Made by a program: the position numbers and the translations under genes
Assembly: GCA_003242645.1 (NCBI GenBank)
Contig: QGVC01000031.1
Coordinates: forward strand, 1 to 17,756
Reading direction: 5' to 3'
Source of the DNA: Pseudomonadota bacterium
Lineage (GTDB): Bacteria > Pseudomonadota > Alphaproteobacteria > Rhizobiales > Hyphomicrobiaceae
Length of the DNA: 17,756 nt
Shown here: piece by piece, positions 6,799 through 14,965 of the stretch
How the letters are laid out: each line of letters begins with the position of its first letter
How positions within the stretch are numbered: position 1 is the first letter of the stretch
The notes under the pieces: generated by a model
What the model was told of the DNA's origin: nothing
Seen by the model: only the letters and a program-made list of their open reading frames with translations
Databases searched by the model: none

Positions 6799-8121
6799 TT
6801 GAACATCTGCATGATCGGTGCCGGCTACGTAGGACTCGTCTCCGCGGCTTGCTTTTCGGAGTTCGGATGGACGGTCACCTGCGTCGACAAGGACCACGCG
6901 CGCATCGAAAGCCTGAAACGCGGCGAGGTGCCGATCTACGAGCCTGGCCTCGAGGATCTTATGCAGCGGAACATAGCCGCGGGGCGGCTGTCGTTTTCCA
7001 CCGACCTCGGACCAGCGGTCGCCTCCGCCGACTTGATCTTTCTCGCCGTCGGGACGCCCAAGCGCCGGGGCGATGGCCACGCCGATCTGTCATACATCTA
7101 CGCCGCTGTCTCCGAGATCGCGCCGCACCTGACAGGCTTCACGGTCATCACGACCAAATCGACGGTGCCGGTGGGCACCAGCCGTGAGATCGCCCGCCGC
7201 CTGAGGGAGCTGAGACCCGACGCAGACTTCGCCGTATGCTCCAATCCGGAGTTCCTGCGCGAAGGCTCCGCCATTCAGGACTTCACACATCCCGACCGCG
7301 TGCTCGTCGGCTGTGAGGACCCGCGCGCACGCGAGATCATGGAACGCCTTTACAAGCCGCTTGCCTTGCGCAACGCGCCGATCATGTTCGTCAGTCCCGA
7401 GTCGGCGGAGCTTGCCAAGTACGCCGCCAACGCCTTCCTCGCCATGAAGATCAGCTTCATCAACGAGGTGGCGGATCTGTGCGAGGAAGTCGGCGCGAAC
7501 GTGCAGGAAGTGGCGGAGGCCATCGGCAAGGATCGCCGCATCGGCGACAAGTTCTTGCACCCTGGCCCCGGCTTCGGCGGCTCTTGTTTCCCGAAAGACG
7601 TATCAGCCTTGATCCGGATCGCCCGCGAGGCACGCTCGCCGCTTTCGCTCGTCGAGCAGGTTCAGCGTGTCAATGACGAACGCAAGATCTCGATGGCGAG
7701 CCGGATCGAACGGGCTGCCGGTGGATCGGTACGGGGAAAGGTGATCGCAGTCCTCGGCGTGACGTTCAAGCCGAACACCGACGACATGCGCGACGCACCA
7801 AGCTTGATCGTCATCCCGATGCTTCAGGAGCGCGGCGCTACCATCCGGGCCTACGACCCTCAAGGACGGAAGCACGGCGAAAGCCTGCTGCCAGGGGTTG
7901 AGTGGTGCAACAGTGCTCTGGAGGCAGCCAAGTCGGCCGATATCGTCGTTGTCCTGACGGAGTGGAACGAGTTCCGCGCGCTCAATCTTCGCGCTTTGAA
8001 GTCGGTCATGCGCGGAGACATTCTGGTCGACCTGCGCAACATCTACCAGCCGCGAGATGCGATCGCGCAGGGCTTCCGCTACAGCAGCATTGGGCGACCA
8101 ATTCCTCCGTCACAAACGTGA
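6799..8121 (+). CDS. ugd: UDP-glucose 6-dehydrogenase
   Basis: This enzyme oxidises UDP-glucose to UDP-glucuronate with two NAD+, feeding exopolysaccharide, capsule or lipid A sugar synthesis. The 440-aa protein has the NAD-binding GAGYVG at 7-12, the linker lysine K217 in AMKISFINE, and the catalytic cysteine C263 in GPGFGGSCFPKD. The C-terminal UDP-binding domain shows VLGVTFKPNTDDMRDAPS. The start is TTG 6799 with GAGG 6 nt upstream; the protein then begins MNICMIGAGYVGL exactly where relatives start, so the unusual start codon is well supported. It faces the minus-strand peptidoglycan-binding-like gene across 84 nt. No other polysaccharide genes are adjacent on this side, though the left end of the window has a sugar formyltransferase remnant. 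Confidence 0.95.
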   Translation: MNICMIGAGYVGLVSAACFSEFGWTVTCVDKDHARIESLKRGEVPIYEPGLEDLMQRNIAAGRLSFSTDLGPAVASADLIFLAVGTPKRRGDGHADLSYIYAAVSEIAPHLTGFTVITTKSTVPVGTSREIARRLRELRPDADFAVCSNPEFLREGSAIQDFTHPDRVLVGCEDPRAREIMERLYKPLALRNAPIMFVSPESAELAKYAANAFLAMKISFINEVADLCEEVGANVQEVAEAIGKDRRIGDKFLHPGPGFGGSCFPKDVSALIRIAREARSPLSLVEQVQRVNDERKISMASRIERAAGGSVRGKVIAVLGVTFKPNTDDMRDAPSLIVIPMLQERGATIRAYDPQGRKHGESLLPGVEWCNSALEAAKSADIVVVLTEWNEFRALNLRALKSVMRGDILVDLRNIYQPRDAIAQGFRYSSIGRPIPPSQT

Positions 8122-8133
8122 AAGCCGGCGCAG

Positions 8134-8155
8134 GGGCCCGCGCTGGCGGGGGCCC
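8134..8155. terminator. G/C-rich hairpin between convergent genes
   Basis: GGGCCCGC (8134-8141), a 4-nt loop and GCGGGGGCCC (8146-8155) can fold into a strong stem with a 2-nt bulge just past the ugd stop codon. There is no U-rich tail, so it is at best a weak or factor-assisted terminator. Confidence 0.3.
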
Positions 8156-8205
8156 AGCCGCTAAGGCAGTTGATCCCTCTCGTTCAGCCTCGCGAGCGAA
8201 AGGTC

Positions 8206-8970
8206 TCAATTCCGCAGGATGTCGTCGAAGATCGTTTCGGTCCAGTGCCTGCGCTCACGTTGCGAGGACCTATAGGACGGCTGAGAGTCGCGCTGAGCGA
8301 CGCGCGGCCGCTGACGTGAACGACGCTCCCTCTCCGCGACCACCGGCCCTCCGACCGACATGCGGCCAGGCAGCGGCTCGACGCTTCTGGGCTGTTCACG
8401 AATTGCCACATAGCCAGTTGCTGCGCAGCCCTCACCCTTGTGGCTCTGCACCATCCGCAACAGGAGAGGATCGGGCTCGCCGACAGGCAGATTTGCATTA
8501 ATCCGGCTTGCGAACTCGGCCATGGCCCGCCTTGACATGGGCCCCCACTGACCATCGATGGCGCCGCGGTAGCAACCGACTCGTTTCAGCTCCGCTTGTA
8601 AGCTGCGGGCCAGATCGCGGGGATCACTGGTCTCATTCTTCCCTCGACTCCGGTCGCCGGCATAAGTGAGTTGCGTGGACCAATCTTCCAACGATCCATC
8701 CAAGCTCTTGTCCTTGTTCGTGGGTCGAGCGGCGCTGCCGGTGACGATCGTCGATTCCCCAAGCCGCTCACCTGCCTTATAAGCAAGAATGATCTTCTCG
8801 ATCTCAGCTGGTTCCGGTGGCGCGCGAAAGTACATGACCGCAAGGGCGAGACCACCCAAGAGGAGCACCAACCCCACCCAAATACGCATCACCGCTTTCC
8901 CAAGCGAAATCCGCGGACGCACCAGAGCCCACTGCGGAGCCCAGTCAAAACCCTCAGCCATTCCGCACAC
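8206..8970 (-). CDS. Membrane-anchored peptidoglycan-binding-like protein
   Basis: The function is unknown. From the GTG at 8970 the protein has 254 aa, with one membrane helix at about 29-48 (IWVGLVLLLGGLALAVMYF). A domain at about 118-182 resembles the PG_binding_1-like modules found in many Hyphomicrobiales proteins: LARSLQAELKRVGCYRGAIDG, then QWGPMSRRAMAEFA, then a distal GEGC. The two cysteines, C133 and C182, could form a disulfide outside the membrane. The tail from 203 to 242 is very rich in Arg, Ser and Gln. The start is uncertain: GTG 8970, ATG 8961, or ATG 8889 (residue 28, directly before the helix) are all possible and none has a strong ribosome binding site. A cell-envelope role is inferred from the domain and topology only. 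Confidence 0.65.
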   Translation of the reverse strand: MCGMAEGFDWAPQWALVRPRISLGKAVMRIWVGLVLLLGGLALAVMYFRAPPEPAEIEKIILAYKAGERLGESTIVTGSAARPTNKDKSLDGSLEDWSTQLTYAGDRSRGKNETSDPRDLARSLQAELKRVGCYRGAIDGQWGPMSRRAMAEFASRINANLPVGEPDPLLLRMVQSHKGEGCAATGYVAIREQPRSVEPLPGRMSVGGPVVAERERRSRQRPRVAQRDSQPSYRSSQRERRHWTETIFDDILRN

Positions 8971-9437
8971 TTTTTTTCTTTACGCTGTCGCTGAACGAAA
9001 ACCAAGGGTTCCCGAATTGAGTTCCCGAGCTGTCACGTCCTTTTGACAGAACAACCCGGAGGCCGCTTGAAGCGCCTGATGAGATGAGGACGCTCAACCC
9101 GGACCTCAAGAGGGGCCGCCTCGTCACACCCGTACGCTGGTGCCCAGGTGAGGCTGTGGAAAGGAAGTGCGTATTCCTGAACCGAAAGTGGATAAATCGG
9201 CACGCGATTGGGGATAACAAAACGCGGAGCAATTCCAGAGCGAACGCTCACAATTCTGATCAAATCGAAATGGCAAAAGCTATCAGGTTAAAAAAATTAA
9301 CAAATCCAAACGAATCGCATAGGTTTGGCCGCTGAGGGGGAAATTGTTTGTATTCGTACAGTTTTGCTTAAGCCGCTCTCGGGGATATGCACAGACGAAA
9401 TCTAGCGGCGATGATCGTCTGTTGAAAACCCGGCGGC
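8971..9437. other. 467-nt gene-free region with A/T-rich patch and short inverted repeats
   Basis: I find no supportable gene here. The plus-strand open frame from 9084 is composition-driven and matches nothing I recognise. Seen directly: a TTAA-flanked A tract with arms GTTAA/TTAAC at 9287-9301, an inverted repeat CCAAAC/GTTTGG at 9306-9311 and 9323-9328, and a locally low G+C content at about 9215-9370. Four 9-mers each one mismatch from the DnaA-box consensus lie at 9155-9163, 9187-9195, 9209-9217 and 9385-9393. The stretch likely holds the promoters of the flanking genes. Confidence 0.5.
9000..9025 (-). promoter_or_regulatory. Possible EcfG-type (general stress) promoter
   Basis: On the minus strand GGAAC (9021-9025) is followed after 17 nt by GGTT (9000-9003). 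This is close to the alphaproteobacterial EcfG promoter pattern GGAAC-N16/17-CGTT, with one mismatch in the -10 part. The element would start transcription just ahead of the peptidoglycan-binding-like gene. The plus-strand octamer GTTCCCGA also occurs twice with a 13-nt period (9008-9015 and 9021-9028). Confidence 0.28.
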
Positions 9438-9665
9438 TCAGCGCTCCAGCGGCAGTTCCAGGCGTGCGGTCCGATCTTGCTGGGCTCTCGGAACGAGAGC
9501 GGTGCTCAACGGCAAGGCCATCGTGATCGCTTCGGTGCCGTCAGAGGGACACTGGCACTGAATTCGAAGCTGGTTCGCAAGCACCTCCCTCACATCAGCG
9601 GGGCCGTCAAATCGTATGGGAGTAAAGGCCCCTTCGACTTTGGAGAGGGCACTGCAATGAGACAT
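9438..9665 (-). CDS. Possible small uncharacterised protein (75 aa)
   Basis: I do not recognise this protein. The frame starts with ATG at 9665 and overlaps the first 9 nt of the divergent membrane protein gene. Its codon use looks coding over most of its length, with many GCC, CTG, GAG and ACC codons, while the opposite strand over the same stretch reads like a shadow. The sequence ends with a regular pattern, TEAITMALPLSTALVPRAQQ then LELPLER. It holds C-x-C (CQC) near residue 38. No good ribosome binding site precedes ATG 9665; a GTG inside the frame (about residue 26) is an alternative start. It may be a real small gene or a fragment of one. Confidence 0.35.
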   Translation of the reverse strand: MSHCSALSKVEGAFTPIRFDGPADVREVLANQLRIQCQCPSDGTEAITMALPLSTALVPRAQQDRTARLELPLER

Positions 9666-10859
9666 GCTCTGGGCGTCATAGGCGTGTTAGCGGCCGGCGT
9701 TCTACTCGCCGTGTCGGCCGCTATGAATTGGCGATTTGGCTACTACCTCGGCAAGACCGAGCTGGATGGCCTCATCTATGGATCGGCGAGCGCGGCGGCA
9801 GACTGCCTGAAGGCGCTCGTGCCGTTCTTCTTCTTCGCCGCGATCAGAAACCGGATGTGGTCGCAAGCGGCCGCTTCCGCCGTGGTTTGGCTGGTTGTGA
9901 CCGGCTACTCGCTCACCTCTGCTCTCGGCCACGCGGCGCTGAACCGGATGGACACGGCCGGCCAGCGCGCTGTTGAGGCGCAGTCCTACAAAGATCTCCG
10001 TTCCGACCTGGAGCGGGCCAAGGAGCAGCTGAGCTGGGTGCCGCAGCATCGCCCCGCGGGAGTGGTTCAAAGCGAGATCGACACATTGAAGAACAGCCGC
10101 GAGTGGCAATGGACCGAAGGCTGCACCAAAGTGACAGGGCCCAAGGGCCGGACCTTCTGCAGTCAGTACAATGGACTTGTCGCGGAGCTCGCCTCCGCTG
10201 AGCAAGCTCAAAAACTCGAGGCTCGCATCGCGGAGATCCAGGCCGAGCTTTCCAAAGTGGACTCCGGCTCGGTCATGGCTGAAGCCGATCCTCAGGCTGC
10301 AGTGCTGACCAAGCTTGCCAGCATTTTCGTTCCATCACTCACAGTGGAGGATATCCAGACTGGACTGACCATCTTCATCGCGCTTCTGCTCGAAGTCGGC
10401 TCCGGCTTCGGTCTGTACATCGCCTTCAGCCAGTGGCGGATCTACGACCGTCGTGCGCCGGCCGCGCCTGCTATGGTTCCGGCGGTGCAAGCCGAGCCTG
10501 AAGTGACGAGAAGTCTCGAGGTAGCAACCCCACCGAAGGTTAGCGTCAATGACAACAGAAACCCGATAAGACTCGTTCCTCCTGAGTCAGACGTGGAGCG
10601 CTTCTTCAAGGAAAGGATCGACAGGAAACCGAACTCAAGCGTTACATCTACGGAGCTGTACGAAGATTATTGTGCCTGGTGTGAGGAACTCGATAAGGAG
10701 CCGTTGGCTCTCCCGATATTCTGTAAACAGTTCGGTGAGCTTGGAGTTCAGAAAGCGAGAATCGCCGGAAAGGTACGACACATCGGCATAGCCTTACGAT
10801 CTACGCCAGAGCGATGGGAGGATAAGAAGCTGCCGACCTTAGCAACACAGGCAGCCTGA
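9657..10859 (+). CDS. Four-helix membrane protein with periplasmic coiled coil and cytoplasmic winged-helix domain
   Basis: The gene is not named in any family I can cite. ATG 9657 is chosen because GGAGAGG (9642-9648) lies 8 nt upstream and the protein then opens with a membrane helix; the frame runs open further upstream without coding character. The 400-aa product has predicted helices at about 4-22, 38-62, 68-91 and 232-257. Positive residues at RNR (64-66) and after helix 4 (RIYDRR) put both in the cytoplasm. Residues 92-231 would then be periplasmic, with heptad-like Leu/Glu/Lys segments at about 108-126 and 175-200 and a cysteine pair C156/C168. A Pro/Ala-rich linker leads to 311-380, where VERFFKERI, STELYEDYCAWCEEL, FCKQFGELGV and KVRHIGIAL follow the winged-helix module found C-terminally in phage and P4-type primases. 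The architecture suggests a membrane-tethered DNA-binding protein. Confidence 0.75.
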   Translation: MRHALGVIGVLAAGVLLAVSAAMNWRFGYYLGKTELDGLIYGSASAAADCLKALVPFFFFAAIRNRMWSQAAASAVVWLVVTGYSLTSALGHAALNRMDTAGQRAVEAQSYKDLRSDLERAKEQLSWVPQHRPAGVVQSEIDTLKNSREWQWTEGCTKVTGPKGRTFCSQYNGLVAELASAEQAQKLEARIAEIQAELSKVDSGSVMAEADPQAAVLTKLASIFVPSLTVEDIQTGLTIFIALLLEVGSGFGLYIAFSQWRIYDRRAPAAPAMVPAVQAEPEVTRSLEVATPPKVSVNDNRNPIRLVPPESDVERFFKERIDRKPNSSVTSTELYEDYCAWCEELDKEPLALPIFCKQFGELGVQKARIAGKVRHIGIALRSTPERWEDKKLPTLATQAA

Positions 10860-10861
10860 AG

Positions 10862-10978
10862 TTTGGCGCCATAGCCCAGAGCGCCAAAGTGGAGCGGAGC
10901 ACTGCGAGAGCGGTGCCCGCTCCCGGCTCTGGGGACCAACTTCACAAGGGGGCCGCGATCGCGGCCCTTGGTTTTTTT
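10862..10978 (+). ncRNA. Candidate structured RNA or 3' UTR element ending in an intrinsic terminator
   Basis: Directly after the stop codon of the membrane protein gene lie several strong, nested hairpins. Hairpin 1 pairs TTTGGCGC (10862-10869) with GCGCCAAA (10881-10888), 8 bp and perfect. Hairpin 2 pairs GGAGCGG (10891-10897) with CCGCTCC (10917-10923). It continues, past a bulged A, into GCACTGC (10899-10905) with GCGGTGC (10910-10916, one G-U), closed by a GAGA tetraloop of the GNRA type. CCCAGAGC (10875-10882), partly in the loop of hairpin 1, can also pair with GCTCTGGG (10926-10933), allowing a pseudoknot or a switch. A terminator ends the element. Whether it is an independent small RNA or a stabilised 3' end is not decidable from sequence; I do not recognise it as a known family. 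Confidence 0.4.
10945..10978 (+). terminator. Intrinsic terminator after the membrane winged-helix gene
   Basis: The perfect 18-nt palindrome at 10950-10967 (GGGCCGCGATCGCGGCCC) can extend with CAAGGG at 10945-10950 against CCCTTG at 10965-10970. It is followed by seven T residues at 10972-10978. Stem plus U tract is a textbook Rho-independent terminator. Confidence 0.88.
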
Positions 10979-10993
10979 GAAGGATGGAGAGAA

Positions 10994-11021
10994 GCGGGCT
11001 CGGTGCCCGCCTTTTTGTTTT
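10994..11021 (+). terminator. Second tandem intrinsic terminator
   Basis: GCGGGC (10994-10999), loop TCGGT, GCCCGC (11005-11010), then CTTTTTGTTTT. It lies 15 nt after the first terminator and in the same orientation, giving tight insulation of the downstream cox-like operon. Confidence 0.85.
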
Positions 11022-11229
11022 CAAGCACGTTTGTGGCAGGGAGATCGATCCGCGAGCTTGCGGAACACCTGGACTTGATCAATTCTAATGTTCGGCAAGA
11101 AGGTACGCATGACGCTTCCGGCCCGGCGCTGGCAGGCAGGCGTACCCAGAGGTGGGAAAGTCGCGTCGCGTGCCGAGCTTTTCGGTCTCGCTACCTGCTT
11201 CGCTCAGCGGGACATGTGGGAGGAAATGC
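11022..11229 (+). promoter_or_regulatory. Upstream region of the cox-like operon
   Basis: After two terminators, transcription of coxS must start in this 208-nt stretch. The A/T-richer part at about 11074-11092 (palindrome TTGATCAA at 11075-11082) is the most promoter-like place, but I cannot assign boxes with confidence. GGGAGGA at 11218-11224 is the ribosome binding site of coxS, 5 nt before its ATG. Confidence 0.4.
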
Positions 11230-11724
<495 letters not shown>

Positions 11725-11746
11725 GCGCACGGGAGGAGACGACACC

Positions 11747-14113
11747 ATGACCAGCACGGGCATTGGCGTTCCAGTACGGCGCCGTGAAGATTTCCGCTTC
11801 ATCACGGGCAGCGGTCAGTATGTCGATGACATCAGCCGGCCGGGTCAGGCCTACGCGTATTTCGTTCGCTCGCCCCACGCGCACGCGATCATCAAGAACA
11901 TCGATCTGAGCGCCGCTTTGAAGGCACCGGGGGTGCTCGCCATCTACACCGGCAAGGACCTCGCGGCGGACAAGATCGGCGGACTGATCTGCGGGTGGAT
12001 GATCCACTCGAAGGACGGCACACCGATGAGGGTGGGGCCGCATCCGGCGCTCGCTACCGAAAAGGTGCGTTATGTCGGCGACCATGTGGCCGTGGTCATC
12101 GCCGAGACGCTCAACCAGGCGCGGGACGCGGCGGAACTCGTTGCGGTCGACTATGAGGTGCTCCCCGCAGTCGTCGATCTCGCCACGGCACAAGACCCCG
12201 GCCAGCCGCAAATCCATGCCGAGGCGCCCAACAACACGGTGTTTCAATGGCACCTTGGCGACAAGGACGCTGTCGATGCGGCCTTTGCCAAAGCCGCGCA
12301 CGTCACGAAGCTCGAGATCGTCAACAACCGCCTGATTCCGAACGCCATGGAGCCGCGGGCGGCCATTGGCGAGTACGATCGTGGGCAGGATTCCTACACG
12401 CTCTACACGACCAGCCAGAACCCGCACGTTGCGCGTCTCGTGCTCTCCGCGTTCGTCGGCATCGCACCCGAGCACAAGCTGCGCGTCATTGCGCCGGATA
12501 TCGGCGGTGGATTCGGCTCCAAGATCTTCATCTACGCCGAGGAGACGGTTTGCCTCTGGGCTGCTCGGAAAGTCGGGCGCCCCGTGAAGTGGACGGCAGA
12601 CCGCACGGAAGCTTTCCTCGCCGATGCCCACGGCCGCGATCATCTCACGACAGCGGAGATGGCCGTTGACGGTTCGGGCAAGATCCTGGCGCTGCGCGTG
12701 AAGACGAAGGCAAACGTGGGTGCCTATCTCTCCACCTTTGCTTCGTCGATCCCGACTTATCTCTACGCGCCCCTGCTCTCCGGCCAGTACGACATTCCCG
12801 CGATCTACTGCGAGGTGGACGCGGTCTACACCAATACGACGCCGGTGGACGCCTATCGCGGTGCCGGGCGGCCCGAGGCGACGTTCGTCGTCGAGCGGCT
12901 GGTGGAGGTTACGGCGCGGCAACTCGGCCGCGATCCGGCAGACTTCCGTATGCAGAACTTCATCAAGAGCTTCCCGCATCAGACCCCGGTCATCTTGACT
13001 TATGACGCAGGCGACTACGCGGCCTGCATGAAGAAAGCGCTCGAGCTCGCCGATTACGCCAACTTCCCGCAGCGTAAGGCCGAGAGCGAGCGGAAAGGCC
13101 TGCTCCGCGGCATCGGCTTCTCGGCCTACATCGAGGCGTGTGGCCTTGCCCCCAGTCGAGCGGCCGGGTCGCTCGGCGCTGGCGTGGGCCTGTGGGAGTC
13201 GGCCGAGGTCCGTGTCAATCCGATCGGCACAGTCGAGGTGTTCACCGGCTCGCACAGCCATGGCCAGGGCCACGAGACGACGTTCGCGCAGCTCGTCTCG
13301 CATCGCCTCGGCATCCCGATGGATCAAATCTCGATCATCCACGGCGACACCGAAAAGGTGCAGATGGGCATGGGCACCTACGGCTCGCGGTCAGGCGCGG
13401 TCGGCATGTCGGCCATTTCCAGGGCACTCGACAAGGTGGTCGCCAAGGCAACCAAGATCGCTGCGCGTTGCATGGAGGTGCCGGAGGATACGGTCGATTT
13501 CAACGACGGCGTCTTCTCGGCCCGCGGCACCAACAAGTCGATGACGTTCGGCGAGGTCGCCCTTCAGGCCTACACCGCACACAAGTTCGACAGCTCGGAG
13601 ATCGAACCTGGCCTGAAGGAAAGCTCGTTCTACGATCCGACGAACTTCACCTTCCCGTCGGGCGTGCACATCGCCGAGGTGGAGATCGATCCCGAGACGG
13701 GCGTGACGCGCATCGACCGTTGGACAGCGGTCGACGATTTCGGCGTCATCATCAACCCGATGATCGTCGAGGGGCAGGTCCACGGTGGCGTCGCTCAAGG
13801 AATCGGACAGGCGATGCTCGAGCGCGCAGTCTACGACTCGTCCGGCCAGCTCCTGACAGCGAGCTTCATGGACTACTGCATGCCGCGGGCTGACGACCTG
13901 CCCTCGTTCACCGTCGCCATGACCAATACGCCGTGCCCGTCCAATCCGCTTGGCGTCAAAGGTTGTGGTGAGGCCGGCGCAATTGCGGCGCCTGCTGCAC
14001 TCATCAACGCGATCACCGATGCGCTGGGGCACGAAAACATCTCCATGCCCGCGACGCCGCAAGCTGTCTGGCGCGCGGCCCAATCCTCGGTGCGGAAGAT
14101 GGCGGCGGAATAA
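11747..14113 (+). CDS. coxL: Form II CO dehydrogenase-like large (molybdopterin) subunit
   Basis: This 788-aa subunit binds the molybdenum-cytosine-dinucleotide cofactor and is the catalytic chain of a xanthine oxidase-family enzyme. It opens with [18 protein letters not shown], has GGGFGSK near 259, and keeps the catalytic glutamate E742 in [12 protein letters not shown]. The active-site loop reads AYRGAGR at 369-375. True CO-oxidising form I enzymes have AYxCSFR with the Cu-ligating cysteine, so this is form II and lacks that Cys. Form II enzymes have uncertain or different substrates (aldehydes, N-heterocycles or other small compounds). GGAGGAG sits 8 nt before ATG 11747. Gene order S-L-M also fits form II, since form I clusters are M-S-L. 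Long minus-strand open frames across it are shadows of strong codon bias. Confidence 0.93.
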   Translation: MTSTGIGVPVRRREDFRFITGSGQYVDDISRPGQAYAYFVRSPHAHAIIKNIDLSAALKAPGVLAIYTGKDLAADKIGGLICGWMIHSKDGTPMRVGPHPALATEKVRYVGDHVAVVIAETLNQARDAAELVAVDYEVLPAVVDLATAQDPGQPQIHAEAPNNTVFQWHLGDKDAVDAAFAKAAHVTKLEIVNNRLIPNAMEPRAAIGEYDRGQDSYTLYTTSQNPHVARLVLSAFVGIAPEHKLRVIAPDIGGGFGSKIFIYAEETVCLWAARKVGRPVKWTADRTEAFLADAHGRDHLTTAEMAVDGSGKILALRVKTKANVGAYLSTFASSIPTYLYAPLLSGQYDIPAIYCEVDAVYTNTTPVDAYRGAGRPEATFVVERLVEVTARQLGRDPADFRMQNFIKSFPHQTPVILTYDAGDYAACMKKALELADYANFPQRKAESERKGLLRGIGFSAYIEACGLAPSRAAGSLGAGVGLWESAEVRVNPIGTVEVFTGSHSHGQGHETTFAQLVSHRLGIPMDQISIIHGDTEKVQMGMGTYGSRSGAVGMSAISRALDKVVAKATKIAARCMEVPEDTVDFNDGVFSARGTNKSMTFGEVALQAYTAHKFDSSEIEPGLKESSFYDPTNFTFPSGVHIAEVEIDPETGVTRIDRWTAVDDFGVIINPMIVEGQVHGGVAQGIGQAMLERAVYDSSGQLLTASFMDYCMPRADDLPSFTVAMTNTPCPSNPLGVKGCGEAGAIAAPAALINAITDALGHENISMPATPQAVWRAAQSSVRKMAAE

Positions 14114-14125
14114 GGGAGGCGCGAG

Positions 14126-14926
14126 ATGTACGCTTTTGACTATCAGCGACCCAGCACCGTAAGCGAAGCGGCTACCCTTCTGGCCGACGGCTCTGGCGCC
14201 AAGCTGCTCGCGGGCGGCCAGACGCTGATCCCCACCATGAAGCAGCGCCTCGCGAGCCCTCCTCTCGTTGTCGACTTGCGCGACGTCGCGGAGCTCAAAG
14301 GCATCGAGCGCACCGAGGACCGGCTCGTCATCGGAGCGATGACCACGCATGCGCAGGTCGCCGAAAGCTCCGTGGTCGCCGCCGCGATCTCTGGTCTCTG
14401 CAAGGTGGCGGAAAGCATCGGCGATCCCCACGTTCGGAACCGCGGCACCCTCGGCGGCTCGCTGGCGAACAACGATCCAGCTGCCGACTATCCAGCGGCG
14501 GTGCTGGCGCTCGATGCGACGGTTCACACGAACAAGCGGGAAATCGCAGCCGATGATTTCTTCCAGGGCCTGTTTACGACAGCGCTCGAGGAGGATGAGA
14601 TCATCACTCGCGTGTCGTTCCCGATCCCGGAGCGGTTCGCTTACGCCAAGTTCCCGAACCCGGCCTCGCGCTATGCGATGGTGGGCGTCGCGGTCGCGAA
14701 GGGACCACAAGGCGTGCGCGTCGCCGTGACGGGCGCAGGCCAGAACGGCGTCTTCCGCGCGACGGACATGGAAGCGGCGCTGGCGAACTCGTTCACGCCG
14801 GATGCTCTCAAAGGCATCACGGTCGATCCGTCGCTCATGAACTCCGATATCCATGCTGATGCCGCATACCGCGCTCACCTCGTGACGGTGATGGCACGGC
14901 GTGCGGTGGAAGCCGCTGCGGCCTGA
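14126..14926 (+). CDS. coxM: CO dehydrogenase-like medium (FAD) subunit
   Basis: The flavoprotein subunit takes electrons from the small subunit and delivers them to a quinone or other acceptor. The 266-aa protein has the two FAD pyrophosphate motifs of the family, AGGQTLIP at 29-36 and RGTLGGSLANNDPAAD at 106-121, and begins MYAFDYQRPSTVSEA as CoxM proteins do. The ATG is 12 nt after the coxL stop, with GGGAGG upstream. Together with coxS and coxL it should form the usual (SLM)2 dimer of heterotrimers. Confidence 0.93.
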   Translation: MYAFDYQRPSTVSEAATLLADGSGAKLLAGGQTLIPTMKQRLASPPLVVDLRDVAELKGIERTEDRLVIGAMTTHAQVAESSVVAAAISGLCKVAESIGDPHVRNRGTLGGSLANNDPAADYPAAVLALDATVHTNKREIAADDFFQGLFTTALEEDEIITRVSFPIPERFAYAKFPNPASRYAMVGVAVAKGPQGVRVAVTGAGQNGVFRATDMEAALANSFTPDALKGITVDPSLMNSDIHADAAYRAHLVTVMARRAVEAAAA

Positions 14927-14965
14927 ACTTACAGCCAGGGAATTGCAGATCGGATCGCTTAAGAT

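Noticed and set aside
9084..9335. 83-codon plus-strand open frame in the leader
   Set aside because: No ribosome binding site, no recognisable domain, and it crosses the A/T-rich patch with abrupt composition change.
8971..9437. Chromosomal origin of replication
   Set aside because: DnaA-like boxes are all imperfect and no typical origin neighbours (dnaA, hemE, parAB, maf) are present; kept only as a low-interest observation.
11747..14113. True CO dehydrogenase (form I)
   Set aside because: The active-site loop is AYRGAGR rather than AYxCSFR, and gene order is S-L-M rather than M-S-L.
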